A DNA stretch of 64,000 bases from Bacteroidota bacterium (GCA_018336075.1 JAGXRB010000098.1:38219-102218), one strand, 5' to 3'. Counted from the first letter of the stretch, positions 7,617 through 16,629 are shown. Notes: generated by a model not told the origin, from the letters alone. Made by a program: numbers and translations.

Positions 7617-10508
7617 TTAATGAATTAAAGGTAATTTTACAAGAAACAACTCCTGTGTTTTTTCAATAATTATCTGTTTTCCTGCAAACAAACGGAAACG
7701 CTCAGAAATGTTTTTCAGACCCAATCCTGTCGATATTTCCTTGCTTTGTTTGGGTTGCAGGTTATTTTGAACCAAAATAAATCCATTGTTGACAATGATT
7801 TCAATATAGAGCGGCTTGCTTTTGGAAGCCATGTTGTGTTTTAAGGCATTTTCTGCCAGTATTTGAAGTGTCATAGGCGGAATTTTGGCAAAATGAAAAT
7901 TTGATGGAATTTCTGTTTTTAGCATAAGGCCAGATCCATAGCGTTTTTGCTGAAGATAAATGTATGTTTCAAGCAACTGCATTTCTTCGCTGAGTGGAAT
8001 CAATTCGCTGTCGCGGTATTGAAGGATTTGTCTGAAATAATCTGAAAGTTTTTCAACGTACCCTACAGCACTTTTTCCTTCATTTTCAATCATCGCGATG
8101 AGTGTACTAAAACTGTTGAATAAAAAATGCGGGTTCACCTGATTGCGAAGATTCCGGTATTCAAACTCCAGCTTTTCCTGTCTGATGCGCTGTTGCAACT
8201 TTATTTTATTTTCGCGTTCACGCAGCCACCAATACAAAAGCACTGAGAATAGAACAAGCGTCCCGGCAAGAAACCACCATTGTATCCAAAAAGGTTTTTT
8301 TATCTCGATTTCAAACGTCAAAGTATTAAACGCAGATTTTTTATTTCCAGCCTCTGCTATATGAAATTGATATTTTCCCGGACTTAAACTGCCATAGTTT
8401 AATACCTGATCACGTGTTTCGAATTCACTGCTTTCTTTGCCACTCAGATTTACCAGGAATCGAACCTCTTCAGGATTTGGATACCAGATTCCAGAAAACG
8501 CTATGCTGACCTGACTTTCGTTATGCTTAAGCTTGATGTTTTGTTCGAAATCGAATGGCTTAAGATTCACCAATAATTTTTTCATTTTAATCAAAGGCAT
8601 TCTGTTTGCCAGATTGGAGATGTTTTCTAAACGGAGCATTCCTTTGTTGGTACTAATAAAGAAAGCAATGTCTGCGTCGGCGGCAATGCTGTTTAATGCC
8701 GTTTGCTGTAAATTCATTCCGTAATGTCTGCCTGCCTGAACCACCTCACCACTGTAAATATTTATCAGATCGATGCCGTTGTTTCCTGCGACAATCAAAT
8801 GTGGCGATTGGGTTGATGCCAAAGAAGTAATTGTAAGTGAGCTCAGACCTTCTTCAATTCCAAAATGCTTCAAACTATCGCCTTTAATGCGGTATAAACC
8901 ATCATCAGAAGAAGCAAGCCAAATGGCGTTTTGAGTATCTTCGGCAATAGCATAAAACACTTTTTCTTTCAGAATTTCATGTTTTGGCTGATGAAAACCG
9001 CCATTTTCAAAATAACTGATACCTCTGCCATCTGTTGCGAACCAGATTCGTTGTTGACTATCTGTTTTAACATGGTAAATATAGTTTGTACCCAGCCCTT
9101 CGTTCTGGCTGAATGACTGAAATTGGATAGTTCCATCGGTTTTTTTGGTAGCTTTTGATGCTCCGCCCAAAGTTGCAAACCAGATTTCATTGCCATTACC
9201 ATCAATAGACAATATGCTGTTGTTCGACAGGCCATCAGCTTCGCTATAATGCGCAAAAGTCTTGTTTTCGGGCTTCAACACTTTTAAGCCTTCATCAAAA
9301 GTTCCAAGCCAGATCCAACCTTCATCATCTTCATAAATGCTTGAAACAATGGTAGAATGATACTTTGAACTGATTTTAATTTCTTGAAAATCTTCGCCCG
9401 GATTGGAGGCCTTGGTTTTGAAAAGTCCATTTTCATTGCTAAACCAAAGAAAGCCATGTTTATCAACCAATAAAGCAAATAAATCAACCGTGGATTGGGT
9501 TCCTATCATTGGAATATTTTCGATTTGCCGGCCTGCAGTCCACAAAATTTGTTCTGAATTAACGACCCAGAAACCTCTTAAATGGCTTTCAATGAGCTGA
9601 ATAATCCGCTGAGGAATTCCATTTTGAAACGGAAAAAGTTTTTCAGTTCTCGTACACCATGCAAAAAGACCTTTGTCCTGACTTGCAATCCAAACGTAGC
9701 CATCCATCATAAAAATTGATTGCACAACGCCATTTTTCCAGTCTTCAGAAAGTTTTGGCAATTCTATTTTCTCAGCATCAATATCGAAATAACAAAACCC
9801 TCCATTGTGCATTCCCAGCCAAAGATTGTTCTCAATATCGATTGCAAGAGTGGTAACAATAAGGTCAGGCAGACCTTCTTTTTGGGCAAAAACCTGAATA
9901 TTTATGCCACTATCCTCCAATTGCATTTTCACTAATCCGGCATCAGTTCCGGCCCACATATTGCCCGAAAAATCTTTTTGAAGATCATAAACATATGCAT
10001 CCGGAAGCCCGTTTTCGGTGTTTATATGCAGCGTTTCCTGTTCATTTCCAAGCAGATAAATGCCATTGCCATATGTTGAAACCCACAAATGTCCTTTATC
10101 ATCAACTTCAATAGCTGTAATGGAAGCCTCACATTGAAGAAGTTTTTCCGGCTGCAAACCCAAATGAAGTTGACGATATGAAAGCAGTGTTCCATCAGAA
10201 AGACCTGCAAAAACCAATGCACCTTTATGTCCAAAAGTTTTCACTTCTGTCTCGCTCAGGCTATCGGGAAAGGGGAGCTGATTGTAGTTCAGGCCATCAA
10301 AAACAAACAATGCTCCTTTTGTACCAATCAGCAAAAATCCATCAAAGTTTTCGGAGGCAGCAGTGATTTTTCGTTGCTCAATGCTGTAACCCGGAGAGTA
10401 AGTATGTACAAAAATTTCTTGTGACCAAAGCAACACCGGAAGGAGCAAAACCAAAGCTGTTAAAAGTTTCAGGTAACTCCGAAAGCTATTTATTTTGACA
10501 CATTTCAT
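7617..10508 (-). CDS. Beta-propeller sensor histidine kinase (reg_prop, Y_Y_Y, LytS-type kinase)
   Basis: A 963-residue membrane sensor. A signal peptide (1-30) leads into a long extracytoplasmic region of reg_prop-type propeller repeats, seen as recurring units such as GHLWVSTYGNGIYL, NNLWLGMHNGGFCY, GFLWFSNENGLFK and GWIWLGTFDEGLK. A Y_Y_Y-like Ig domain (about 660-745) precedes a single membrane helix (about 750-770). The kinase is of the LytS/His_kinase type with phosphoacceptor histidine in RNQVNPHFLFNSF and a GHKL ATPase (AENALKHN, GLGLKNISERF). Its start codon overlaps the stop of the upstream yceI gene by one base, and the LytTR partner follows. The stimulus is unknown. Confidence 0.9.
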   Translation of the reverse strand: MKCVKINSFRSYLKLLTALVLLLPVLLWSQEIFVHTYSPGYSIEQRKITAASENFDGFLLIGTKGALFVFDGLNYNQLPFPDSLSETEVKTFGHKGALVFAGLSDGTLLSYRQLHLGLQPEKLLQCEASITAIEVDDKGHLWVSTYGNGIYLLGNEQETLHINTENGLPDAYVYDLQKDFSGNMWAGTDAGLVKMQLEDSGINIQVFAQKEGLPDLIVTTLAIDIENNLWLGMHNGGFCYFDIDAEKIELPKLSEDWKNGVVQSIFMMDGYVWIASQDKGLFAWCTRTEKLFPFQNGIPQRIIQLIESHLRGFWVVNSEQILWTAGRQIENIPMIGTQSTVDLFALLVDKHGFLWFSNENGLFKTKASNPGEDFQEIKISSKYHSTIVSSIYEDDEGWIWLGTFDEGLKVLKPENKTFAHYSEADGLSNNSILSIDGNGNEIWFATLGGASKATKKTDGTIQFQSFSQNEGLGTNYIYHVKTDSQQRIWFATDGRGISYFENGGFHQPKHEILKEKVFYAIAEDTQNAIWLASSDDGLYRIKGDSLKHFGIEEGLSSLTITSLASTQSPHLIVAGNNGIDLINIYSGEVVQAGRHYGMNLQQTALNSIAADADIAFFISTNKGMLRLENISNLANRMPLIKMKKLLVNLKPFDFEQNIKLKHNESQVSIAFSGIWYPNPEEVRFLVNLSGKESSEFETRDQVLNYGSLSPGKYQFHIAEAGNKKSAFNTLTFEIEIKKPFWIQWWFLAGTLVLFSVLLYWWLRERENKIKLQQRIRQEKLEFEYRNLRNQVNPHFLFNSFSTLIAMIENEGKSAVGYVEKLSDYFRQILQYRDSELIPLSEEMQLLETYIYLQQKRYGSGLMLKTEIPSNFHFAKIPPMTLQILAENALKHNMASKSKPLYIEIIVNNGFILVQNNLQPKQSKEISTGLGLKNISERFRLFAGKQIIIEKTQELFLVKLPLIH

Positions 10509-11086
10509 CAGTTTTGTTGTTTTTCTGATGTGATGTTTGGAGAAAGCGTGGCTTCAACTTTTACTTTTATCTCTGGTGCAATTTTTCTGGATACCACTTT
10601 TGGAATTCTTATCTGATGGTCGTCCAGAAAAATACTAAAGTCTGATTTTATGTAAATATTTTCATCTTTGTAACTAATCTCAGCTGAGATAATTCGTTCT
10701 TTTTGAATGCCATGCAAATCCAAAATACCTTTTGCTCTGACGGTTTGCGTTTCGCCTTTTTTCCATTGTGGGTCTTCGATAATTTTCCCTTTGAAGACTG
10801 TTTTTGGATATTTTTTTGTTTCAATATAATTTTCGTGAAAATGCTCCTGTTGCAATTGGCTGTTAAAACCTTCAAAACTTGCATTGTCAAGCACAAAGAT
10901 GAATGTTTTATTTTTTAAATCTATTGCAGCTTTCAGCTCGCCTGAACCAGCTTTGATAATCTCAAGCGGGGCATCTGAAACAAAGTCTATACGACCATTT
11001 TCGGTTATGAAAACTTGATTTTCCTGTGCAAACAGACTTCCTGCAAACAAAATACAAGCGAACAAAACTATCCGAAAAGCATGCAT
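10508..11086 (-). CDS. YceI-like exported protein
   Basis: A 192-residue YceI-family protein with signal peptide MHAFRIVLFACILFAGSLFAQ. It shares the family core with the gene at 5630-6190: RIDFVSDAPLEIIKAGS, LQQEHFHENYIETKKYPKTVFKGKI, and the final strands IRIPKVVSRKIAPEIKVKVEATL. The stop and the kinase start share one base, and the EEP gene stop lies four bases upstream of its start, so EEP, YceI, kinase and regulator form one transcript. Family members bind amphiphilic lipids; a link to sensing by the kinase is an inference from coupling alone. Confidence 0.85.
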   Translation of the reverse strand: MHAFRIVLFACILFAGSLFAQENQVFITENGRIDFVSDAPLEIIKAGSGELKAAIDLKNKTFIFVLDNASFEGFNSQLQQEHFHENYIETKKYPKTVFKGKIIEDPQWKKGETQTVRAKGILDLHGIQKERIISAEISYKDENIYIKSDFSIFLDDHQIRIPKVVSRKIAPEIKVKVEATLSPNITSEKQQN

Positions 11087-11090
11087 AATT

Positions 11091-12143
11091 CTAGTTTAGG
11101 ATAACATCCAGACGAACGGGATTGTGGTCACTATAAGCAAAATTAAGATCTTCAACTTTAATCGATTGAATAGAGATATTTGGTGAAACTATGAAATAGT
11201 CTATTGTTTTTGATCCTATAACACCCTTTATGTATGCCTTATCGAGATTTCTGTTGGTGGGAGCGTTTGGATCAAAAGCGTAATTCCATCCATCAGGTAA
11301 AAAATTCCCTGGAATCTTTACAACGGGTTCATCATAAATATGGCCGTTGTAATCGTTTTCCGGCTTAAAATCTGGCGGATTCAAATTCCAATCGCCGCCA
11401 ACAATCACATAATTTCCCAGTTCATATTCGCGGAGCATCTTCGCTTGAATCACCTCAAGTTCTTTATCCATAAGCAATTGGTCGGAAACAAAAGCAGAAT
11501 TATGGGTATTGATTACAACAAGTTCTTTGCCTTCACCAACTGTATAGCGTGTTTCGATAAAGCATCTGTCGAGCAGAAACATTCTATCGGGCCAGCCGGC
11601 AATCATCGGAAAGCCATAGCGACGGCTCAAGCGGGGAGAAGCTTTCGAAAAAGTCATAATTCCAGATAGCACTCTTCCCATGGGTTCGCTGATAGGTACA
11701 GGCACAAAAGGTACATCATAATTTATTGCTTTAACATGGTTGAAACCAGGCAAGGCCTCTGCAAGAATCACTGCCTGATTTTGATTATATGAACGCTTTG
11801 CTTTAAAATCGACTTCCTGAAACAGCCAAAAATCAGGATCCCGCGATTTCAAATAATCAAGCACTTGCTGCTGATATTGATCTGTGAGCTCTTTGCTGCC
11901 ACGAACCATTTTGCCGCCATCGTAGAAAAAATCCATTTCCTGGCCCAAACCGGCATAACCAATATTCCAGCTCATCAGACTGATGCTTTTGCCTTCCAGG
12001 TACTGCGGATTACGATGTACAACCTGCAACTCTTCAATTGGCTCAGGCAGATAATCCGTGAAATTTATATAGAGTAAAAACAAGCCGAAAAGCAATATTA
12101 CAGCCAATATTATGCCTCCAAGTATACTGAAAATCATTTTCAT
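11091..12143 (-). CDS. Endonuclease/exonuclease/phosphatase family protein, membrane-anchored
   Basis: A 350-residue protein with an N-terminal membrane helix (about 5-28) and an EEP fold domain. Motifs in order are LMSWNIGYAG (metal and active-site start), FQEVD (catalytic Glu), VVINTHNS, VGGDWNLNP (Asp/Asn), and YSDHNPVRLDV (catalytic Asp-His). Substrates in this superfamily range from DNA to phospholipids and inositol phosphates; an extracytoplasmic location favours a lipid or phosphodiester substrate over intracellular DNA (inference). It is the first gene of the leftward YceI/two-component transcript. Confidence 0.85.
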   Translation of the reverse strand: MKMIFSILGGIILAVILLFGLFLLYINFTDYLPEPIEELQVVHRNPQYLEGKSISLMSWNIGYAGLGQEMDFFYDGGKMVRGSKELTDQYQQQVLDYLKSRDPDFWLFQEVDFKAKRSYNQNQAVILAEALPGFNHVKAINYDVPFVPVPISEPMGRVLSGIMTFSKASPRLSRRYGFPMIAGWPDRMFLLDRCFIETRYTVGEGKELVVINTHNSAFVSDQLLMDKELEVIQAKMLREYELGNYVIVGGDWNLNPPDFKPENDYNGHIYDEPVVKIPGNFLPDGWNYAFDPNAPTNRNLDKAYIKGVIGSKTIDYFIVSPNISIQSIKVEDLNFAYSDHNPVRLDVILN

Positions 12144-12419
12144 TTGCCTTTATTCGTTATAGGATTATTAAATTTAGCGGATAAAAGTAGTGGATTTCAA
12201 GCGATAGTTCTATTGATAGGACATTTTTAATTCAAAAAATGAAAAAATTGTAGTGTTTATTAAAATAGCTGTTAATTTTTATTGCTAAAAATTCGCACAT
12301 TGCAGGTTGATAGCGGTGGATAAAAACGAAATTATTTATGCTATTTTTCAATGCTTTAACAATTTTTATGTAGCACAAGCACCAATGTTTGAAAGCTTCG
12401 CCTTAATTTCGCCCAACAA

Positions 12420-13052
12420 TTGAAAACATTGCGACATCTAATCTTTGTTACTTTTCTGTTCATTTTTTCCAGCTCACTTTTTGCGCAGGAACGCCTTTGG
12501 ATTGAAGGTGTTGTAATTTCCGCTGACAGTCTCTTACCAATTAAGAACGTGCATATTATAAGCCAAATGGCACGCAGTGGAACCATCAGTGACGATCAGG
12601 GAAGCTTCATTCTTCGAGGTAAAGATATTGATTCAGTCATGTTTTCTGCCATGGGATTTCAAAGAAAAATTGTTCCTTTTGATGCGCAGAAAATTCAAGA
12701 AGGCAGCATTTGGCAAGTGAAACTTCATAAAGATACCATCATGATGGAAGAGGTTATCGTTCGATCGTTTTATGACTGGCCTACATTTAAACATATTTTC
12801 GTGAATATGCGACCCATAAAACCTGTAAACCTTGATTTCATCAATGAAGAACTGAAGGATATTCTGCTTTATATGAATCCGGCGCCTTTCACGATCAAAG
12901 GACCAATTCAGACTTTGTACGACCTTTTCAACGATGTGGCACGGTTGCAACGCAGAATGGAACGAAACAGACGTGCGTATAATCAGCAGCTAATGAAAGA
13001 GGGGCGCCTGAACGAAATTATTCCTGAAAAGCCGGATCATTTGGATGAGTAA
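12420..13052 (+). CDS. Exported protein with carboxypeptidase-regulatory-like domain
   Basis: A 210-residue exported protein. A TTG at 12420 is the best start, because it gives signal peptide MKTLRHLIFVTFLFIFSSSLFAQ and there is no usable ATG nearby. Residues 24-105 resemble the CarboxypepD_reg-like Ig domain found at the N-terminus of TonB-dependent receptors (IEGVVISADSLLPIKNVHI, TISDDQGSFIL), but no barrel follows. The C-terminal 100 residues are helical and charged and I do not recognise them. It converges on mscS with five bases between stops. Confidence 0.75.
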   Translation: MKTLRHLIFVTFLFIFSSSLFAQERLWIEGVVISADSLLPIKNVHIISQMARSGTISDDQGSFILRGKDIDSVMFSAMGFQRKIVPFDAQKIQEGSIWQVKLHKDTIMMEEVIVRSFYDWPTFKHIFVNMRPIKPVNLDFINEELKDILLYMNPAPFTIKGPIQTLYDLFNDVARLQRRMERNRRAYNQQLMKEGRLNEIIPEKPDHLDE

Positions 13053-13057
13053 AATCA

Positions 13058-13567
13058 TCAGATTTCATCCATGTTTTCACTGTCAAGCGAGATAGTTTTT
13101 TGTAAAACAATAGTATTGGGTATCGAAACCAATTGGCCTTCGGTTGTTTTGATGTACATAAAAAAGAGCGAAATATTCACAACAACGCCTTCGATGGGAT
13201 ACTCTTTGTCGAGAATTTTTATTTGTGATCCAATGCGTACCGGGTGATTAAAGAAAAGAATCAGACTGGAACTGATGTTTGAAAGGATTGACCACTGCGC
13301 AAAAAATGCAACACCCAAAATTGTCAGGATTGAAGAGATAAAAATAGTGACCTCCTGTGATTTGACGCCCCAGATGGCAGTTATAAGCACTACGGCTACA
13401 ATAAGGATAAAAAAATTGATGATTTTTGAGATAATTCTTTTCCTCTCAAGTGCAAAGTGCAGCTTGTTCATGAACTTGTTTATGATTCCTCTCAAAAGAA
13501 ACTTTATTGCAACAAGGCTTATTATTACTGCCAGTGTCTGAATTATTTGAAGTTGATAGGGCTCCAT
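13058..13567 (-). CDS. Small MscS-family mechanosensitive channel
   Basis: A 169-residue MscS-type channel with three hydrophobic helices (about 8-28, 48-66, 72-100) and a beta domain: FFAQWSILSNISSSLILFFNHPVRIGSQIKI followed by GVVVNISLFFMYIKTTEGQLVSIPNT. The pore helix and the beta domain are present, but the protein stops soon after SIPN, so the C-terminal alpha/beta vestibule of E. coli MscS is essentially missing. Short MscS proteins of this kind are known in Bacteroidota. It may add to MscL in osmotic protection. Confidence 0.85.
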   Translation of the reverse strand: MEPYQLQIIQTLAVIISLVAIKFLLRGIINKFMNKLHFALERKRIISKIINFFILIVAVVLITAIWGVKSQEVTIFISSILTILGVAFFAQWSILSNISSSLILFFNHPVRIGSQIKILDKEYPIEGVVVNISLFFMYIKTTEGQLVSIPNTIVLQKTISLDSENMDEI

Positions 13568-13688
13568 GACAAGATTATTTATCTGTGTTTTTTAAATATA
13601 TTGACCAACAAATTGAATATGAATTAATTGCTGCCTTTCTCTTCGAAAAGCATGGCAGATTCCTTTAAAGAGCAAAAATAGTGTCTTC

Positions 13689-13901
13689 TCAGCACTTAGC
13701 ATTGAATTCACACAGCAATTTAGTTTGGCTGATTGAAGCTTCCGGCTCCACGATACTTTTCAGATTTTCGTTTTGTATTTTTTCGGCTTTTTCCTTATTG
13801 AGAAATTGAAATAAAAGCGCGGCAATTATTGCAAGAAAAAGCACTAAAGCGATTATCCAGTCCTTCTTTGAAAGGCTTTTTGTTTTTTGATTTTCTTCCA
13901 T
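13689..13901 (-). CDS. Small single-helix membrane protein, unrecognised
   Basis: A 70-residue protein with a charged N-terminus, one membrane helix (about 15-33, DWIIALVLFLAIIAALLFQF), and a polar C-terminus ending LLCEFNAKC with two cysteines. I do not recognise a family. An operator-like palindrome nearly identical to the one ahead of blaI lies about 80 bases upstream of its start, which hints that it is part of the BlaI regulon. Confidence 0.5.
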   Translation of the reverse strand: MEENQKTKSLSKKDWIIALVLFLAIIAALLFQFLNKEKAEKIQNENLKSIVEPEASISQTKLLCEFNAKC

Positions 13902-13943
13902 TTTTGGGTAGAATTTTTAAGACTTCAAAGGTAGATCAAAATA

Positions 13944-13985
13944 AATGACCTGACAGAATCTTCAATGAAGTGCTGTCAGGTCATA
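13944..13985. terminator. Hairpin downstream of the blaI-blaR1 operon
   Basis: ATGACCTGACAG and CTGTCAGGTCAT pair perfectly over 12 bases, with an inner CTTCA/TGAAG helix in the loop. It lies 40 bases past the blaR1 stop, and on that strand is followed by TTATTTTGATC. The T-run is weak, so termination is probable rather than certain. Its right edge touches the palindrome at 13983-14002. Confidence 0.6.
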
Positions 13986-14002
13986 ACTAAAAAATTAGTT
14001 AT
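13983..14002. promoter_or_regulatory. Putative BlaI operator, copy 2
   Basis: ATAACTAAAAAATTAGTTAT is a palindrome with 8-base arms (ATAACTAA/TTAGTTAT) and a 4-base centre. It matches the palindrome upstream of blaI in 19 of 20 positions. It sits between the blaR1 stop and the small membrane protein gene, upstream of the latter. Assignment to BlaI is inferred from position and identity. Confidence 0.6.
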
Positions 14003-14025
14003 ACAAGTCAAAAAAATAGTGAAAG

Positions 14026-15354
14026 CTAGTCCAGCAAGAATTTTACCGGCAAATTGAAAGATACTCTTACAGCCTGTCCGCGTTGTTTTCCCGGAGTCCA
14101 GTCTGGCATCATTTCAACTACACGCAGGGCTTCCTCATCGCATCCGCCTCCAATACCACGTAAGACTTTTGCAGATGAAACGCTTCCATCTTTTTCAATG
14201 ATGAAATTCACATATACTCTTCCCTGAATGCCTTCTTTTCTTGCTTTCTCAGGATATTGAATGTTATTTGAGATGAATTTCATCATTGCCTCAGGACCTC
14301 CCTGAAAAACAGGCATTTCTTCAACAACAGTGAAAATATCACCCTCTATCGGTTCTGCATCTGCAAAAGCTTCTTTTGGATTTACCATTGATGCTGTCAC
14401 ACTACCGGCAGAATCAACTTTTACCGACATGACATCTTCCGGCCGGGGCTCAGTTTGCACCTCTTTTTTATCGAAACTGCACGACTGTATAAGTATAGCA
14501 GCTGTCATAAATGGAAGGATTATCAATAATTTTAACCAGTTTTGGGCAGGTTTGTGCCGCTTGTTTTGATTCATCATAAGCATACGTTTTTTAATAAGTG
14601 AAACATTGAAAGGATTAGAAATTGGTATCATACCACCAGAAAAACTCAAAGAAAGCAATGTCTGCTGATAATCTTTTTTGTCGAAAATTTTTAGCGCCAT
14701 TGCATCTGCTTCAAATTCGTGCATGGTTTTGAGTTCATTTCTTAGATAATAATAGGCCGGATGAAACCAGAAAAGCACATGCAATAACTCAAAAACTAAT
14801 ACATCAAATGAGTGCAAACGCTTGTAATGGGCATGCTCATGAGCGAGAATTTTAGCAAAATCCTGCTGATTTGTTAATTCTTTTGCTGCAAAAAGCCAAT
14901 GAAAAAATGAAAAAGGTGGCGTGTTATTATCAATTTCAACCAAAGTGAGTCCCATAAATCTGCTTCCGGGATTTTGATTGATTAACAGCATTATTTTTAT
15001 CAACTGAACAAAAACAATCGTCAAAACTACGAGGCCGGAAAGCAATATCAGCACTTGAATGATTTCGATTTCACGCAGACCATTTGCCAGAAATGATGTA
15101 GTTTCAATATAACCACTGTTGGCGTATACAACAATTTCCGGCAAATCAACAACCGGATTGGGCACGGTATTGCCTGAAAAAGTAAAAGTAAAGCCGGTGA
15201 AAAAACCAAGTAAAGCTGCTCCAATGCCCGAAAACAGAAGGTAGTATCGATTGAATTCGGGATTGATTTTACGGCTTAGCAACATTTTATAAGCCAGGGC
15301 AAAAACAGCCAGATAAATAGAAACACGGACAATATAAAGGAAAAACTGTTCCAT
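14026..15354 (-). CDS. BlaR1/MecR1-type M56 metallopeptidase fused to TonB C-terminal domain
   Basis: A 442-residue membrane protein. Four hydrophobic helices in the first 290 residues frame an M56 zinc protease domain with the HExxH motif in ILAHEHAHYKR and the third ligand in HEFEADAMAL. Instead of a penicillin-sensor domain, the C-terminus (about 350-442) is a TonB C-terminal-like domain (NIQYPEKARKEGIQGRVYVNFII, GGGCDEEALRVV). This fusion recurs in Bacteroidota. In the BlaR1 model the protease triggers cleavage of the BlaI repressor; what it senses here is unknown. It starts two bases after the blaI stop. Confidence 0.88.
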   Translation of the reverse strand: MEQFFLYIVRVSIYLAVFALAYKMLLSRKINPEFNRYYLLFSGIGAALLGFFTGFTFTFSGNTVPNPVVDLPEIVVYANSGYIETTSFLANGLREIEIIQVLILLSGLVVLTIVFVQLIKIMLLINQNPGSRFMGLTLVEIDNNTPPFSFFHWLFAAKELTNQQDFAKILAHEHAHYKRLHSFDVLVFELLHVLFWFHPAYYYLRNELKTMHEFEADAMALKIFDKKDYQQTLLSLSFSGGMIPISNPFNVSLIKKRMLMMNQNKRHKPAQNWLKLLIILPFMTAAILIQSCSFDKKEVQTEPRPEDVMSVKVDSAGSVTASMVNPKEAFADAEPIEGDIFTVVEEMPVFQGGPEAMMKFISNNIQYPEKARKEGIQGRVYVNFIIEKDGSVSSAKVLRGIGGGCDEEALRVVEMMPDWTPGKQRGQAVRVSFNLPVKFLLD

Positions 15355-15356
15355 TG

Positions 15357-15734
15357 CTATTTCTTTTCCTTGGTGTTAATTTCGTTTTCTATGATTTGTT
15401 TTAACTCCTCAAGTTCTGCCAGACTAAGACCTTTTTCTTTGCTGAAAAAAGATACCATCTGATGCATCGAATTGCTGAAATAGCCATTCAATAAGCCCTT
15501 AAACATGAATTTCGTATAAACCTTTTTTTCAATAACAGGGTGGTAGCGATGAGTTTTCCCAAAGGCTTCATGATCAACAAAGCCTTTTTTCTCTAGTATT
15601 CTCACAATGGTAGAAACCGTGTTGTAGGCCGGCTTAGGCTTAGGAAGTTGTTCAATGATATCGTGAACAAAAGCCTGTTTCAGCTCCCATAGGATTTGCA
15701 TGATTTGCTCTTCGGCTTTCGTTAGCTCTTTCAT
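15357..15734 (-). CDS. BlaI/MecI-family transcriptional repressor
   Basis: A 125-residue winged-helix repressor. The N-terminal DNA-binding domain is clear (LTKAEEQIMQILWELK, recognition region PAYNTVSTIVRILEKKGF), and the C-terminal part (about 80-125) carries the dimerisation helices. It is the first gene of an operon with the M56 protease, the classic repressor/protease pair. The palindrome at 15758-15777, 24 bases ahead of the start, is the likely autoregulatory operator. No beta-lactamase gene is nearby, so the regulon is probably not classical resistance. Confidence 0.9.
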   Translation of the reverse strand: MKELTKAEEQIMQILWELKQAFVHDIIEQLPKPKPAYNTVSTIVRILEKKGFVDHEAFGKTHRYHPVIEKKVYTKFMFKGLLNGYFSNSMHQMVSFFSKEKGLSLAELEELKQIIENEINTKEKK

Positions 15735-15757
15735 AGATAAACTATTTTAGTAGTTGT

Positions 15758-15777
15758 ATAACTAAAGAATTAGTTAT
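15758..15777. promoter_or_regulatory. Putative BlaI operator, copy 1
   Basis: ATAACTAAAGAATTAGTTAT lies 24 bases upstream of blaI, where a repressor would block transcription. It has 8-base inverted arms and differs at one base from the copy at 13983-14002. Confidence 0.65.
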
Positions 15778-15933
15778 TTATTGTACAAACCTACGAACTT
15801 TTTGATCAGATGTCAAGAAGTTTGTTTAAAAAACATCTAAATGACTGCTATGGTGTAAATTAAAAAAGCAGGGGAGGTGATACATTGAGCTCGTTTTTTA
15901 TTTGGAAAGCTTTTTTGACTGGCTGAAACTTTG

Positions 15934-16629
15934 CTAACTTGGCGCACAGGCTGCTGCTGCAACGCTCACTTTGATGCCTTTTGCCTGAAGGAGAACATTG
16001 GCACAGGCTTCTATGGTGCTTCCTGTTGTGATTACATCATCAATGAGAAGAATGTGCCTGCCTTCAAAAAGTTCAGGATTATGCAAAACAAAGATGTCTT
16101 TTACATTTTGCCATCGGGCCTCGCGCGACTTTTTGGTTTGACTGGCAGTGGCAATCTGCCGCACTAAAACATCTTTGTTTATAGGTTTATTCATCACGCT
16201 ACGCATTCCAACGGCAATGACCTCACTTTGATTGTAGCCCCTGATCTTAATTTTTTTTGGATGCAAAGGAACAGGAACAATAAAGTCAACACCCTCATAC
16301 AATGGCGATTGAATTATTTCTTTCGCCATTTCAATACCAAGGAAATGCCCTGCATCCCGATTACTTTTATATTTCAGTTCATGAATAAGTGGCTGCACTC
16401 TTCCTTTTTTAGCAAAAAAATAACAGGCGCTTACTGCGTTCAAACGAACACGACCCCAAAACATACGGGCTATCGGGTTATCAGCAACAATTTCGTAACC
16501 CGTTTTCGGCATCAGAAAACGACAGCTTAAACAAATGGTTTTTTCATCTCTGTTGAGCAGATTGCCACAGGATGGACAAACTTCCGGGTAAAAAAGAGAA
16601 AGTAAATCGTATAATATAGGGGGCATCAA
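15934..16629 (-). CDS. ComF family phosphoribosyltransferase-like protein
   Basis: A 231-residue ComF protein. The N-terminal double zinc knuckle is present (CPSCGNLL ... CLSC), followed by a type I phosphoribosyltransferase fold with the PRPP loop LLIDDVITTGSTIEAC near the C-terminus. VPVPLHPKKIKIRGYNQSEVIA is the characteristic ComF middle motif. ComF is required for DNA uptake in naturally transformable bacteria; its biochemical reaction is not settled. It is transcribed alone. Confidence 0.9.
   Translation of the reverse strand: MMPPILYDLLSLFYPEVCPSCGNLLNRDEKTICLSCRFLMPKTGYEIVADNPIARMFWGRVRLNAVSACYFFAKKGRVQPLIHELKYKSNRDAGHFLGIEMAKEIIQSPLYEGVDFIVPVPLHPKKIKIRGYNQSEVIAVGMRSVMNKPINKDVLVRQIATASQTKKSREARWQNVKDIFVLHNPELFEGRHILLIDDVITTGSTIEACANVLLQAKGIKVSVAAAACAPS

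Noticed and set aside
13042-13070. GGATGA / TCATCC inverted pair across the two stops at 13052-13058
   Set aside because: Only six-base arms with a long loop and no T-run, so too weak to call a terminator.
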